DNA of 32,044 nt, from positions 1-32,044 of the forward strand of contig CAJTZD010000044.1 in the NCBI GenBank assembly GCA_910584235.1, written 5' to 3'. The number at the start of each line of letters is the position of its first letter. The stretch's first letter is position 1. Shown in pieces: positions 23,632 through 31,749 of the stretch. A program made the position numbers and the translations under genes. The notes under the pieces are model-generated. The model saw only the letters and a list, made by a program, of their open reading frames with translations. It searched no databases and was not told the origin of the DNA. This DNA comes from an uncultured Acetatifactor sp. Lineage in GTDB: Bacteria > Bacillota > Clostridia > Lachnospirales > Lachnospiraceae.

Positions 23632-24741
23632 TTGTTGAAACTGCTGAACAAAAATAACGGAAAGAGAAAGGGCGCAGAGAGATATCCAAGGCGATGGGCG
23701 GCACTCTTTAGCTGTGTCTTTCTTGCATTTGCATGGCTTACAGCCTGCGGGGATGAAAACGGTGCAAAGGTGATATTCACCACAGGCCTGGACAAGGATG
23801 AGGTGTTCCGCATCGGAGATGCGGTCTGTACATTGCCGGAGATGATGGTGTATCTGGTCAATACCCAGAATCAGTATGAGAACGTATACAGTCCTGAGGT
23901 GTGGAACATTTCCGTGGAGGGGGTCACTCTGGAGGAAAATGTAAAGGAGACAGTGCTGGCCAAAATCGCCCAGATCAAAGCCATGTATCTGTTGGCCCGG
24001 GAAAGGGATGTGACTCTTGACGACGCCGAAAAGGAGAAAGTACGGCAGGCGGCGGCAGAGTACTATGACTCCCTGAGCGAGACGGAATGCGCGTTGATGG
24101 GGGTGGAGGAGAAGACCATAGAGAGGCTCTATGAAGAATACGCTATGGCAGATAAAGTCTACCGTTATATCATACAGGATGTGAATCCGGAGATCAGTGA
24201 CGACGAGGCCCGTACCATCACGGTACAGCATATTCTGCTGCGCACATCCACAGTGGACGGAACCGGGAATACGGTGGTCTACTCTGACGAACGGAAGCGG
24301 GAAACCTACAGAAATGCCAGCGAGATACGCAGACAGGCTTTGGAGGATGACCAGGATTTTGTGGATCTGGCCACCCGCTACAGCGAGGATGCCACCATCA
24401 GCTTTTCCTTTGGCAAGGGGGAGATGGATGCTGCCTTTGAGGAAGCGGCATTTGCTCTGGAGACAGGGGAGGTCAGTCAGGTGGTGGAGACGGAGTCCGG
24501 ATATGAGATTATTAAATGCCTAAGCACCTTTGACAGGGAGCAGACGGATTTGAACAAGCTGCAGATCGTGGAGGAGCGTCGCAGGGAAGTCTTCGGGCAG
24601 GAGTATGACGCTTTTGTGGAGACTCTGGCGAGGCAGCTGAACGAGAAAGTCTGGGAGGAGATCACATTGCTCCGAGATGAGGCCGTGGAGACGAAAAGTT
24701 TTTTTGACGTCTATGCGAAATATTTTCCGGAAGAGAGATAG
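23632..24741 (+). CDS. prsA: PrsA-like peptidyl-prolyl isomerase lipoprotein
   Basis: 369 aa. A basic N-terminus (KNNGKRKGAERYPRR) precedes a hydrophobic helix ending in the lipobox LTAC (Cys near residue 39), so it is exported and lipid-anchored to the outer face of the membrane. Residues about 60-190 resemble the helical SurA/PrsA chaperone domain. Residues about 199-300 form a parvulin (PPIC) domain: VQHILLRT, FVDLATRYSEDATISFSFGK, MDAAFEEAAFALETGEVSQV, ESGYEIIKCL. It probably aids folding of secreted proteins. The start codon is TTG at 23632, or 23635, behind AAGGAGA; no ATG is available nearby. It directly precedes the heat-shock gene htpG but has no CIRCE of its own. Confidence 0.88.
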   Translation: MLKLLNKNNGKRKGAERYPRRWAALFSCVFLAFAWLTACGDENGAKVIFTTGLDKDEVFRIGDAVCTLPEMMVYLVNTQNQYENVYSPEVWNISVEGVTLEENVKETVLAKIAQIKAMYLLARERDVTLDDAEKEKVRQAAAEYYDSLSETECALMGVEEKTIERLYEEYAMADKVYRYIIQDVNPEISDDEARTITVQHILLRTSTVDGTGNTVVYSDERKRETYRNASEIRRQALEDDQDFVDLATRYSEDATISFSFGKGEMDAAFEEAAFALETGEVSQVVETESGYEIIKCLSTFDREQTDLNKLQIVEERRREVFGQEYDAFVETLARQLNEKVWEEITLLRDEAVETKSFFDVYAKYFPEER

Positions 24742-24837
24742 AGAAGAGAGAAATGAAATGTTTACAAATAATATGACAGTTTAGAAAAATTTTAGAAAGC
24801 CAGGAATCCAGTATTTTCGGGCTTTTCATGGAGATTA

Positions 24838-24864
24838 TTAGCACTCGTTTAAAATGAGTGCTAA
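24838..24864 (+). promoter_or_regulatory. CIRCE operator (HrcA binding site)
   Basis: TTAGCACTC (24838-24846), a 9-nt spacer, then GAGTGCTAA (24856-24864): an exact CIRCE consensus. It lies upstream of htpG and 7 bp before the -35 of the predicted htpG promoter. Repression by HrcA is expected from established biology of this site. Confidence 0.95.
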
Positions 24865-24871
24865 TTTTGTC

Positions 24872-24900
24872 TTGACTTTTTTTGCCGTGCGTCTTAAACT
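24872..24900 (+). promoter_or_regulatory. Predicted htpG promoter
   Basis: TTGACT (24872-24877), a 17-bp spacer and TAAACT (24895-24900), 65 nt before the htpG ATG. The CIRCE ends just upstream of the -35, an unusual position if this is the only promoter. Confidence 0.65.
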
Positions 24901-24965
24901 GAACTCATGACAAAGGAACCCATGCAGTGATTTTCTAAAAAATGGTGAGAAAGGGATGTTGTAAC

Positions 24966-27137
24966 ATGGCAGCGAAGAGCGGTAATTTATCAATCAACAG
25001 TGAAAACATTTTTCCGATTATCAAAAAGTGGCTGTATAACGACCACGACATCTTTTACAGGGAACTGATTTCCAATGGCTGCGACGCCGTGACGAAGCTT
25101 AAGAAATTGGACATGATGGGAGAGTATACTCTGCCGGAGGGATATAAGTCCCGGATAGACGTAGTAGTCAATCCGGAGAAGAAAACCCTGACCTTTACGG
25201 ACAATGGACTGGGCATGACAGCGGACGAGGTGGAGGAGTACATCAACCAGATCGCGTTCTCCGGCGCCTCCGACTTTATCGAGAAGTATAAGGACAAGAG
25301 CAATGCGGACCAGATCATCGGCCATTTCGGCCTGGGCTTCTATTCCGCGTTCATGGTGGCTGACGAGGTGCATATTGACACCCTGTCCTATCAGGAGGGA
25401 GCAAAGCCTGTGCACTGGGAGTGCGACGGCGGGACTGAATTCTCCATGGAGGAGGGAAGCCGGACAGAAGTGGGTACTACGATCACCCTGTTCCTCAATG
25501 AGGACTGCCTGGAGTTCTGCAATGAGTACAAGGCCAGGGAGGTGCTGAAGAAGTATTGCTCATTCATGCCCACGGAGATTTATCTTTCCAAGGCGGACAC
25601 CACTGAGACCCAGATCATCAAAGAGGATGAGAAGAGAGAGGACGATGTGGTACTGGAGGTGATTGAGCCTAAGAAAGAGGAGAAGTCCGAGGAGAAGAAA
25701 GACTCTGAGGATGCAGAAGCGGAAGGGGAGCAGGAAGAGAAAGAGCCGGAACCCACAAAGCTGAAGATCAGAAAGCGTCCCGAACTTCTGAATGAGACTA
25801 CCCCGTTATGGGCAAAACATGCCAATGACTGCACCAGGGAGGAGTACCTGGAGTTCTACCGCAAGGTGTTCCATGATTATAAGGAGCCTCTGTTCTGGAT
25901 TCATCTGAACATGGATTATCCTTTTAATTTAAAGGGCATCCTGTACTTCCCTAAGATCAATATGGAGTATGAGTCCATTGAGGGAACCATTAAATTATAT
26001 AACAATCAGGTCTTCATAGCGGACAATATCAAGGAGGTCATCCCTGAATTCCTGATGCTGTTAAAGGGTGTCATCGACTGTCCTGATCTGCCGCTGAATG
26101 TGTCCAGGAGCGCATTACAGAACGACGGCTTCGTGAAGAAGATTTCCGAATACATTTCCAAGAAAGTGGCGGACAAGCTGTCCGGCATGTGCAAGACGGA
26201 AAAGGAAGAGTACGACAAGTACTGGGACGACATCAGTCCGTTCATCAAGTTCGGCTGCCTGAAAGACGACAAGTTCTGCGAGCGGATGAACGATTATATC
26301 CTGTTCAAGAACCTGGACGGCAAGTACCTGACCTTGCCGGAGTGCCTGGAGGTGAAGCCTACCGACACGGGAGACGGCGAGGCAGAAAGCACAGACAAGG
26401 ACGCGGCTGACGGCAATGCGGAGAAAGAGGCCGGCAGCGCGGTGGACGAGAACGGCGAGAAAGTGGAGGCCGAGGTGGTCACCGATGAGGCGGATTCCGA
26501 GGACTCTGAGGCTGAGGAAAAGAAAGAGAAGACCATCTACTACGTCACGGACGAGCAGCAGCAGGGCCAGTATATCAAGATGTTTAGGGACAACGGCATG
26601 GACGCCGTCATCCTGACCCACAATATCGACCAGCCTTTCATCCAGCAGCTGGAGTCCAAGAACGAGGGCGTGAAGTTCCGGAGAATCGATGCGGATGTGA
26701 CGGATGCATTGAAAGCGGAGACAGATGAGGAAGCCGCAAAAGAGCTGGAGGAAGAGGCAAAGGCTCTGGGCGAGATCATGAAGAAAGTCCTGGAGAACGA
26801 TAAACTCGTAGTTAAGGTGGAGAAGCTTAAGGACGAGAAGATCTCTTCCGTATTGACTCTGTCCGAGGAGAGCAGGCGTATGCAGGACATGATGAAGATG
26901 TACTCCATGCCAGGTATGGACATGGGCGGTTTCGGCGGAGAGGGCGAGACTCTGATCCTCAATGCCAACCATCCGCTGGTACAGTATGTGAATGCCAACC
27001 AGGAGGGCGAGAACGTAGGGATGATTTGCGAGCAGCTCTATGACCTGGCGAAGATCCAGCAAGCGCCGTTATCTCCTGAGGCCATGACCAAGTTCATCAC
27101 CAGGAGCAATGAGATTATGATGGTGCTGGCAAAGTAA
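24966..27137 (+). CDS. htpG: Hsp90 chaperone HtpG with two acidic linkers
   Basis: 723-aa cytosolic ATP-dependent chaperone, longer than the roughly 620-640 aa of typical HtpG. N-domain: YRELISNGCDAVTKLKKLD with the catalytic Glu, TFTDNGLGMTADEVEEYI, then IIGHFGLGFYSAFMVADEV (ATP lid). Middle domain: LPLNVSRSALQND near residue 375 with the conserved Arg. C-domain: NANHPLVQYVNAN near 660. Residues about 228-262 are a Lys/Glu/Asp-rich linker between N and middle domains, the place of the charged linker of eukaryotic Hsp90. A second acidic insert (about 466-522) precedes EKTIYYVTDE. I chose ATG 24966 (MAAKSGNLS) with AAAGGGA upstream rather than the in-frame 24942. CIRCE control is predicted. 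Confidence 0.95.
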   Translation: MAAKSGNLSINSENIFPIIKKWLYNDHDIFYRELISNGCDAVTKLKKLDMMGEYTLPEGYKSRIDVVVNPEKKTLTFTDNGLGMTADEVEEYINQIAFSGASDFIEKYKDKSNADQIIGHFGLGFYSAFMVADEVHIDTLSYQEGAKPVHWECDGGTEFSMEEGSRTEVGTTITLFLNEDCLEFCNEYKAREVLKKYCSFMPTEIYLSKADTTETQIIKEDEKREDDVVLEVIEPKKEEKSEEKKDSEDAEAEGEQEEKEPEPTKLKIRKRPELLNETTPLWAKHANDCTREEYLEFYRKVFHDYKEPLFWIHLNMDYPFNLKGILYFPKINMEYESIEGTIKLYNNQVFIADNIKEVIPEFLMLLKGVIDCPDLPLNVSRSALQNDGFVKKISEYISKKVADKLSGMCKTEKEEYDKYWDDISPFIKFGCLKDDKFCERMNDYILFKNLDGKYLTLPECLEVKPTDTGDGEAESTDKDAADGNAEKEAGSAVDENGEKVEAEVVTDEADSEDSEAEEKKEKTIYYVTDEQQQGQYIKMFRDNGMDAVILTHNIDQPFIQQLESKNEGVKFRRIDADVTDALKAETDEEAAKELEEEAKALGEIMKKVLENDKLVVKVEKLKDEKISSVLTLSEESRRMQDMMKMYSMPGMDMGGFGGEGETLILNANHPLVQYVNANQEGENVGMICEQLYDLAKIQQAPLSPEAMTKFITRSNEIMMVLAK

Positions 27138-27180
27138 ATTAACTGTCAGAAGAACAGAAGAAAGAGAAAAGTCTTTTCAG

Positions 27181-27213
27181 AAAAGGCATGCGTTTTTCGG
27201 CGCATGCCTTTTC
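27181..27213 (+). terminator. Terminator of htpG
   Basis: AAAAGGCATGCG (27181-27192) pairs perfectly with CGCATGCCTTTT (27201-27212) over an 8-nt loop, 44 nt after the htpG stop codon. The T-run is part of the 3' arm. Confidence 0.85.
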
Positions 27214-27267
27214 GTTGTATGTAAAGGTATATGAAAGACTGTACCTGACTGTTTTTAGAAAAGGATA

Positions 27268-27320
27268 TTGACAAAAGACGTCTAATGGGTTAGACTTATA
27301 CTAGTCTAATGCATTAGTCT
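27268..27320 (+). promoter_or_regulatory. Promoter and two BlaI-type operator dyads
   Basis: TTGACA (27268-27273) with TAGACT (27291-27296) at 17 bp forms a probable promoter. Two dyads share GTCTAATG: GTCTAATGGGTTAGAC (27280-27295) lies between and over the boxes, and CTAATGCATTAG (27306-27317), within AGTCTAATGCATTAGTCT (27303-27320), lies downstream. Centres are 24 bp apart. BlaI/MecI repressors bind such paired dyads in their own promoters, so autorepression by the gene at 27336 is inferred. Confidence 0.8.
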
Positions 27321-27335
27321 TAAGAGGAGGAGCAT

Positions 27336-27713
27336 ATGGAAACACCGAAAGTATTTGAGAGCGAGTACCGTTTTTGCCTGATATTATGGGAAAATGAGCC
27401 TGTCAACAGCACAAAGCTGGCAAGGCTGTGCAATGAAAAGCTGGGCTGGAGCCGCACGACTACATATACTGTCATACGGCGACTGTCTGACAGAGGTATC
27501 GTAAAGAATGAGAATGCGGTTGTCACTTCCCTGGTGTCCAAGGATGAGGTGCAGGCGGCGGAGATCGACGAACTGGTGGAGAAGACCTTTGGGGGTTCCA
27601 TGCCGGCTTTTATTGCCGCTTTTACCAAGCGAAAGAAACTGTCCGGGGAAGAGGTGGCTGAAATCCGTCGAATGCTGGATCGGTATGAGAGCGAGGACGA
27701 TACAAGGAATTAA
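27336..27713 (+). CDS. blaI: BlaI/MecI-family transcriptional repressor
   Basis: 125-aa winged-helix protein. It has the BlaI-type N-terminus (VFESEYRFCLILWENEPVNS), recognition helix region LGWSRTTTYTVIRRLSDRGI (about 40-59) and a C-terminal helical dimerisation region (MPAFIAAFTKRKKLSGEEVA). In the family, DNA binding is relieved when the partner M56 sensor triggers cleavage in the C-terminal region. TAAGAGGAGGAG precedes the ATG. The sensor gene starts 42 nt downstream. Paired dyads overlap its promoter. No beta-lactamase gene is nearby, so the regulon is probably other envelope functions. Confidence 0.9.
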   Translation: METPKVFESEYRFCLILWENEPVNSTKLARLCNEKLGWSRTTTYTVIRRLSDRGIVKNENAVVTSLVSKDEVQAAEIDELVEKTFGGSMPAFIAAFTKRKKLSGEEVAEIRRMLDRYESEDDTRN

Positions 27714-27755
27714 AGAGCTGCGGACATATATGAGGAAGTGTACAGGGGGTATTGT

Positions 27756-30410
27756 ATGGCAAGTATTTTTATGGAGATCCTAAATCGAAGCATTGCTGCG
27801 GGATGGATGATCCTGGCAGTCATTGCTCTGCGCGGGCTGCTCAGAAAAGCGCCCAAGTGGATGATCTGTCTCTTATGGGCGCTGGTAGCGGTACGGCTGG
27901 TTTGTCCTTTTTCGATGGAAAGTGTCTTCAGCATGATTCCCAGCAGGGAGACAATGCATGGCGAGGCCATTGACAGGGACGGAAATTATGTGGACAGCGG
28001 CGTCCGGCTTTTGGACGATGCCTTGAATCCCATGATTCGCCAGTCCCTTGATTCCGCAGCCATACCTGACGCAGAGCGGAAGCCGCATGCCGACGCAGGG
28101 GCTGGCACAGGGGCGGAGGCGAATCTCATGCAGCGTATCCTTTTTTGCGCCGGCATCGTATGGATGGCAGGCATAGCGGGAGTATGGCTGTATTCCGTCA
28201 TCTGCTACATCCGGCTGCGCCTAAAGGTAAGGACGGCGGTGCGCCTGCAGGAATCTGTGTATGTAAGTGAATTCGTGGACACCCCTTTTATCCTGGGCGT
28301 GCTGAGGCCGCGCATCTATCTGCCTGCGGGACTGCCCGAGGAGGTGCGTCCATTGGTGCTGTCTCACGAATATGCCCACCTGGCGAGGCGGGACAATCTG
28401 TGGAAAGTTTTGGGCTATGCGCTTTTGTGCGTTTATTGGTTCCAACCGCTTTGCTGGGTGGCTTATGCGCTGTTTTGCAGGGACATGGAGCTGGCTTGTG
28501 ATGAAAGTGTAATAAAGAATTATGATACGCACCACAGAAGAATGTACTCGGAGGCTCTGCTGGCGTGCAGTCTTGGCAGGGGCAGCGCCTTTTCCCAATC
28601 GCTTACTTTCGGGGAACTGGGAGTCAAAGAGCGGATAAAGGCCGTGCTCCGGTACAGGAAGCCTGCCGTCTGGGCGGCTGCGGCCGCGGTGGCAGTCTGT
28701 ATTGTGATTGCGATATGTTTTCTGACGGATCCGGTGAGCCCGGGATCGGACTCCGGAAATGTGCTGGCCGGGGAGCAGGGCGGAGAGAGCGGTAAGGGAG
28801 ATGGGCAGCCCGGGGCAGATGGAAGTGGCTCGAATAATGGACAGACCGGGGGAGATGGAAATGGGCCGGACAACGGGCAGCCGGGAAAGGATGGAAATGG
28901 GCCGGACAGCACGCAGACCGGAGAGAAGGAAAGCGCCGCAGACAATATAGATGATCAGGGCGAACAGGGTGGAAGCGGAGCGGATGGCTCTGAGGGAACT
29001 GCGGACATACTTTTGCGGGAAACTTTCGTAAATGATTGGGTAAATGCCTTTGTGAGCCGGGACGGAGATGCCATCCGGGGACTATCCTCAGAGGAAGTCG
29101 TCACTGACTTCGGAAAGCGGGACATGCTTTCTGGGTCTGAGGGGCGGAAGAACTTTGGGATTTCCAGCCCCTGGCCGGAGGAGGTGCAGAGGGATGTCCG
29201 GATATGTGAGATCAACCCGGAAGATGCAGTTATCAACTACTATGCATGGACATCGGAGCCCCATGTGACGGTCTGGAAAGAGAAAATCTCTTATAGACAG
29301 CAGGATGGCCATTATGTGGTGACGAAAGAGGAGCTTACCTGGCTGGACGATATTTCCTCTCTGGAGGAATATAGCGAGGCTTACGGTTATTTCGAAATTG
29401 ATGGTACTGCCATGGACTATGAGACAAATGGGCTGGGGGAGACGCTGAACAATAAAGCCCAGCTAAGCTCCAGCACGATCTACTGGGATTACCTCCAGCC
29501 AGAGAGCGCTTTGGTAAGGCTGCTGAATCTGTCAGAGGATTCCGTAAGCCTGGAGCGCGTTTACGAGGAGCCTGGTCAAGTAAACTTTTTCGTCAGATTT
29601 CCCCGGGAAGAGAATGACCTGCCTATGCCTGTTACCATGATACAGCCCTATGGACCGGAGGGAATCTGGATACCGAAGAACCGGCGGATAGACCTGATGG
29701 CCAGGCTCAGGAGAACAGATTGGGAGGAAATCCGCAGCAGACATATGACGCTTCCAAATGATCCCGTCCTTTGGTACCATGACATTGTCTTAATTGCAGA
29801 ACTTCCGGAGGAGAATATCAGGCTCTATGGATACAATGATGCGGAGTGGTCCGGAGAGGGAGTTGCCATTGATATGGGCGGTGATATAAGCTATTTTGAC
29901 TGGATTTATACAACTCCTCGCGCAATTCTGCCGACATGCTATTGGAACAGCGGGAAGAAACAGCTTCAGGTGGCGCTGAAGATCTATACAGGCACCGGAG
30001 TCGCTGCAGAGGCACTGCATGTGCTTCAGTATGACGATGACAATGTTCCGCAGGATCATGTGCTGGAACTGAATGAACTGTGGGATATGCTGGATGAGAG
30101 GATTGGGTTTTCCATGGAAGAAGAGACCGGACGGCTGCGGCTTTTTGACAAAGAGAACCAGGAGGAGCTGGCACTGGTGGATATCGGGGAGGACGAGGCG
30201 GAAATCACCGGACTGGAACTGGGCAATATTTCCAGCTACTATCTGGGAGAGACCATCAGGCTCCTGGTGGAGCCCGGGTATTTTTCGGATGGGGCTTCCA
30301 TTGCTGAATACCCTGAGGGGATGCCTGCGCTGGAGGTGGAGGTGGTTCTGGCGGAAAGGAATGGGGAGATCCGGTTTGAACTGGGAGAGATCATGGGAGT
30401 GTTTGAGTAG
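27756..30410 (+). CDS. BlaR1/MecR1-like M56 metallopeptidase sensor
   Basis: 884-aa membrane sensor-protease. The N-terminal ~310 residues hold hydrophobic helices (about 14-26, 31-55, 130-150) and the zinc protease motif HEYAH (204-208) with downstream ELACDE. A further helix (near 305-325) ends the M56 domain. Residues about 330-400 form a low-complexity Gly/Asp/Asn/Gln/Pro linker with repeated DGNGPDNGQPG-like units. A 480-residue extracytoplasmic domain follows, with no penicillin-binding SxxK motif that I can recognise, so the signal is unlikely to be a beta-lactam. ATG 27756 (MASIFMEIL) follows ACAGGGGG; the frame extends back to a GTG at 27738. It is expected to inactivate the adjacent BlaI repressor on stimulus. 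Confidence 0.85.
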   Translation: MASIFMEILNRSIAAGWMILAVIALRGLLRKAPKWMICLLWALVAVRLVCPFSMESVFSMIPSRETMHGEAIDRDGNYVDSGVRLLDDALNPMIRQSLDSAAIPDAERKPHADAGAGTGAEANLMQRILFCAGIVWMAGIAGVWLYSVICYIRLRLKVRTAVRLQESVYVSEFVDTPFILGVLRPRIYLPAGLPEEVRPLVLSHEYAHLARRDNLWKVLGYALLCVYWFQPLCWVAYALFCRDMELACDESVIKNYDTHHRRMYSEALLACSLGRGSAFSQSLTFGELGVKERIKAVLRYRKPAVWAAAAAVAVCIVIAICFLTDPVSPGSDSGNVLAGEQGGESGKGDGQPGADGSGSNNGQTGGDGNGPDNGQPGKDGNGPDSTQTGEKESAADNIDDQGEQGGSGADGSEGTADILLRETFVNDWVNAFVSRDGDAIRGLSSEEVVTDFGKRDMLSGSEGRKNFGISSPWPEEVQRDVRICEINPEDAVINYYAWTSEPHVTVWKEKISYRQQDGHYVVTKEELTWLDDISSLEEYSEAYGYFEIDGTAMDYETNGLGETLNNKAQLSSSTIYWDYLQPESALVRLLNLSEDSVSLERVYEEPGQVNFFVRFPREENDLPMPVTMIQPYGPEGIWIPKNRRIDLMARLRRTDWEEIRSRHMTLPNDPVLWYHDIVLIAELPEENIRLYGYNDAEWSGEGVAIDMGGDISYFDWIYTTPRAILPTCYWNSGKKQLQVALKIYTGTGVAAEALHVLQYDDDNVPQDHVLELNELWDMLDERIGFSMEEETGRLRLFDKENQEELALVDIGEDEAEITGLELGNISSYYLGETIRLLVEPGYFSDGASIAEYPEGMPALEVEVVLAERNGEIRFELGEIMGVFE

Positions 30411-30535
30411 GGAGCAATCTTTTTCCATTTTCCACTTTTCCATTTCAGATGCATCTGGAAAAGGCGCCGATGCAGGAATGCCGGGCGAAACAGCGGCCGG
30501 ACGGCGAGGGAAGCTATGGAGAAAAATAAAGTAGA

Positions 30536-30868
30536 TTATAGAAAGGGGATACTTGCGGAGGAAAGAGGGGGAACATTATAACGATTCCTATATATGGAAT
30601 TGGAAAGTATCTGTTCTGATATTATAAAAGAGAGATTTGGATTCTGAGAACCCACTGTCAGATTGCCATTGGCTTTCCGTTGACAGTGGGTTTTGAGGTG
30701 GTTGTAGATTTTTGGTAGCCCATCACCTAAATCGTCGTCTTCGGTAAGGAAATAGTGCATGTCCAGAAGGGCGGAGTCGGTCATATTTCTGACAAGTGCA
30801 GGTGTCATTCTTTCTGGAGGATTTTGGATATATTTTTGTCTGAGATCCCTGATGAATTGTTCGTCCAT
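30536..30868 (-). CDS. Small hypothetical protein, possibly truncated
   Basis: Minus-strand frame of 110 aa with CAGGAGG 10 nt before the ATG at 30868. The first ~55 residues look well formed (RDLRQKYIQNPPERMTPALV, then MTDSALLDMHYFLTEDDDLG) and resemble short Lachnospiraceae hypotheticals with NPPEGM and LLDMDYFL motifs as I recall them. The rest (from about residue 58) has poor coding character and runs through a perfect inverted repeat at 30649-30691, so the true protein may be shorter or its 3' end replaced. It lies opposite in orientation to the flanking sensor genes. Function unknown. Confidence 0.5.
   Translation of the reverse strand: MDEQFIRDLRQKYIQNPPERMTPALVRNMTDSALLDMHYFLTEDDDLGDGLPKIYNHLKTHCQRKANGNLTVGSQNPNLSFIISEQILSNSIYRNRYNVPPLSSASIPFL
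30649..30691. repeat. 12-bp perfect inverted repeat
   Basis: AACCCACTGTCA (30649-30660) pairs with TGACAGTGGGTT (30680-30691) across a 19-nt loop, then TTGAGG. It could terminate + strand transcription 240 nt after the M56 sensor gene, and it interrupts the 3' part of the minus-strand small gene. Confidence 0.65.
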
Positions 30869-30922
30869 GTATTGAAGCCTCCTGTCTGTTGATAGGTATT
30901 ATGATACAGACAGGAGAAAAAA

Positions 30923-31054
30923 TCAAGAGGAGCGGCCCCTGACCTTGGCCTCAGCCATGGTTCTTTCATAAAGTTCATCAAGGGAGACGGTGTGGTGTTT
31001 AAAATACAGTTCTACAAAGGTCATTTTTCCCACAAGGCTCCACTGGCACTGCAT
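30923..31054 (-). CDS. Small hypothetical protein, 43 aa
   Basis: Minus-strand frame from ATG 31054 to TGA 30923-30925. The core MTFVELYFKHHTVSLDELYE followed by RTMAEAKVRGRSS is amphipathic and protein-like, and a second possible start is the internal ATG at 31024. The ribosome-binding site is weak for both. It lies 54 nt before the other small minus-strand gene, so the two probably form one transcript. The length and helix-rich content recall small accessory proteins of mobile elements. It may be the tail of a longer gene lost by deletion. Confidence 0.35.
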   Translation of the reverse strand: MQCQWSLVGKMTFVELYFKHHTVSLDELYERTMAEAKVRGRSS

Positions 31055-31323
31055 ATAAGGATCATCCGCCATATGCGGCGGTCTGCTGTTTCCACAGGCA
31101 GACCGGGCGGCCTGATAACGGAAATTGCTTGGATGGTGGGGAGGTTAGAGGTAATATGCTTACACGGCGGTTTGCGTTTCCCCTATATCGGACGAATGGC
31201 GATATGCCATATTCGGGTGGTGGCGTAGGAGCTTTCCATACAAAAACGTCAACCGCTCTTAATAATTAACGATAATTGACCAATGTATAAAATGGAGATA
31301 AAAATCGAAAGGAAGGAAACGGT

Positions 31324-31749
31324 ATGGCAAAGGAAGAGATTACACCGAGTGAATGGCAGATCATGGAAGTCCTGTGGGCGTGCGGGGAGCCTTTGACATC
31401 CTCCGAGGTCTACAAGAGGATGCAGGGGAAGGTGGATATGTCGATGAGGATGGTGCGGGTGCTGATGAACCGCCTGAACCAGAAAGACATCCTCGGCTAC
31501 ACGGTGGATGAGCATGATTCGAGGGTTTACCACTACTATGTGCAGAGGTCAAGGGAGGAATGCGTGAAGGAGAAGAGCAGGAAGTTCGTGGACAGCTATT
31601 TTTCCGGCAATGGGACAAATGCGATGGCGGCGCTGCTGCAGAGCTTCGCACTGACGGATGAGCAGATAAAAGAGCTGGAGGAGATTCTGGAGAAAAGCAG
31701 GGAGCGGGGGACAGAATCCACGGATAAAGAGGGTGGAGCCCATGCCTGA
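31324..31749 (+). CDS. BlaI/MecI-family transcriptional repressor
   Basis: 141 aa, the second BlaI-type repressor in the window and closer to the canonical family. TPSEWQIMEVLWACGEPLTS begins the winged helix, MSMRMVRVLMNRLNQKDILG is the recognition-helix region, then YTVDEHDSRVYHYYVQRSRE is the wing. A helical C-terminal half contains KSRKFVDSYFSGNGTNAMAA, where BlaI proteins are cleaved or dimerise. AAGGAAGGAAA precedes the ATG. A TATAAA box at 31286-31291 is the likely -10, without a convincing -35. A small AATTA/TAATT inverted repeat at 31264-31277 could be an operator. Its stop overlaps the start of the M56 gene by 8 nt. Confidence 0.9.
   Translation: MAKEEITPSEWQIMEVLWACGEPLTSSEVYKRMQGKVDMSMRMVRVLMNRLNQKDILGYTVDEHDSRVYHYYVQRSREECVKEKSRKFVDSYFSGNGTNAMAALLQSFALTDEQIKELEEILEKSRERGTESTDKEGGAHA

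Noticed and set aside
24742..24837. Terminator search between the PrsA-like gene and htpG
   Set aside because: No convincing stem with a T-run was found; co-transcription of the two genes cannot be excluded.
26115..27062. 315-codon minus-strand frame inside htpG
   Set aside because: Leu/His/Val-rich antisense shadow of a clear htpG reading frame.
28759..28950. 63-codon frame in the sensor linker
   Set aside because: It arises from the low-complexity Gly/Asp repeat read in another frame.
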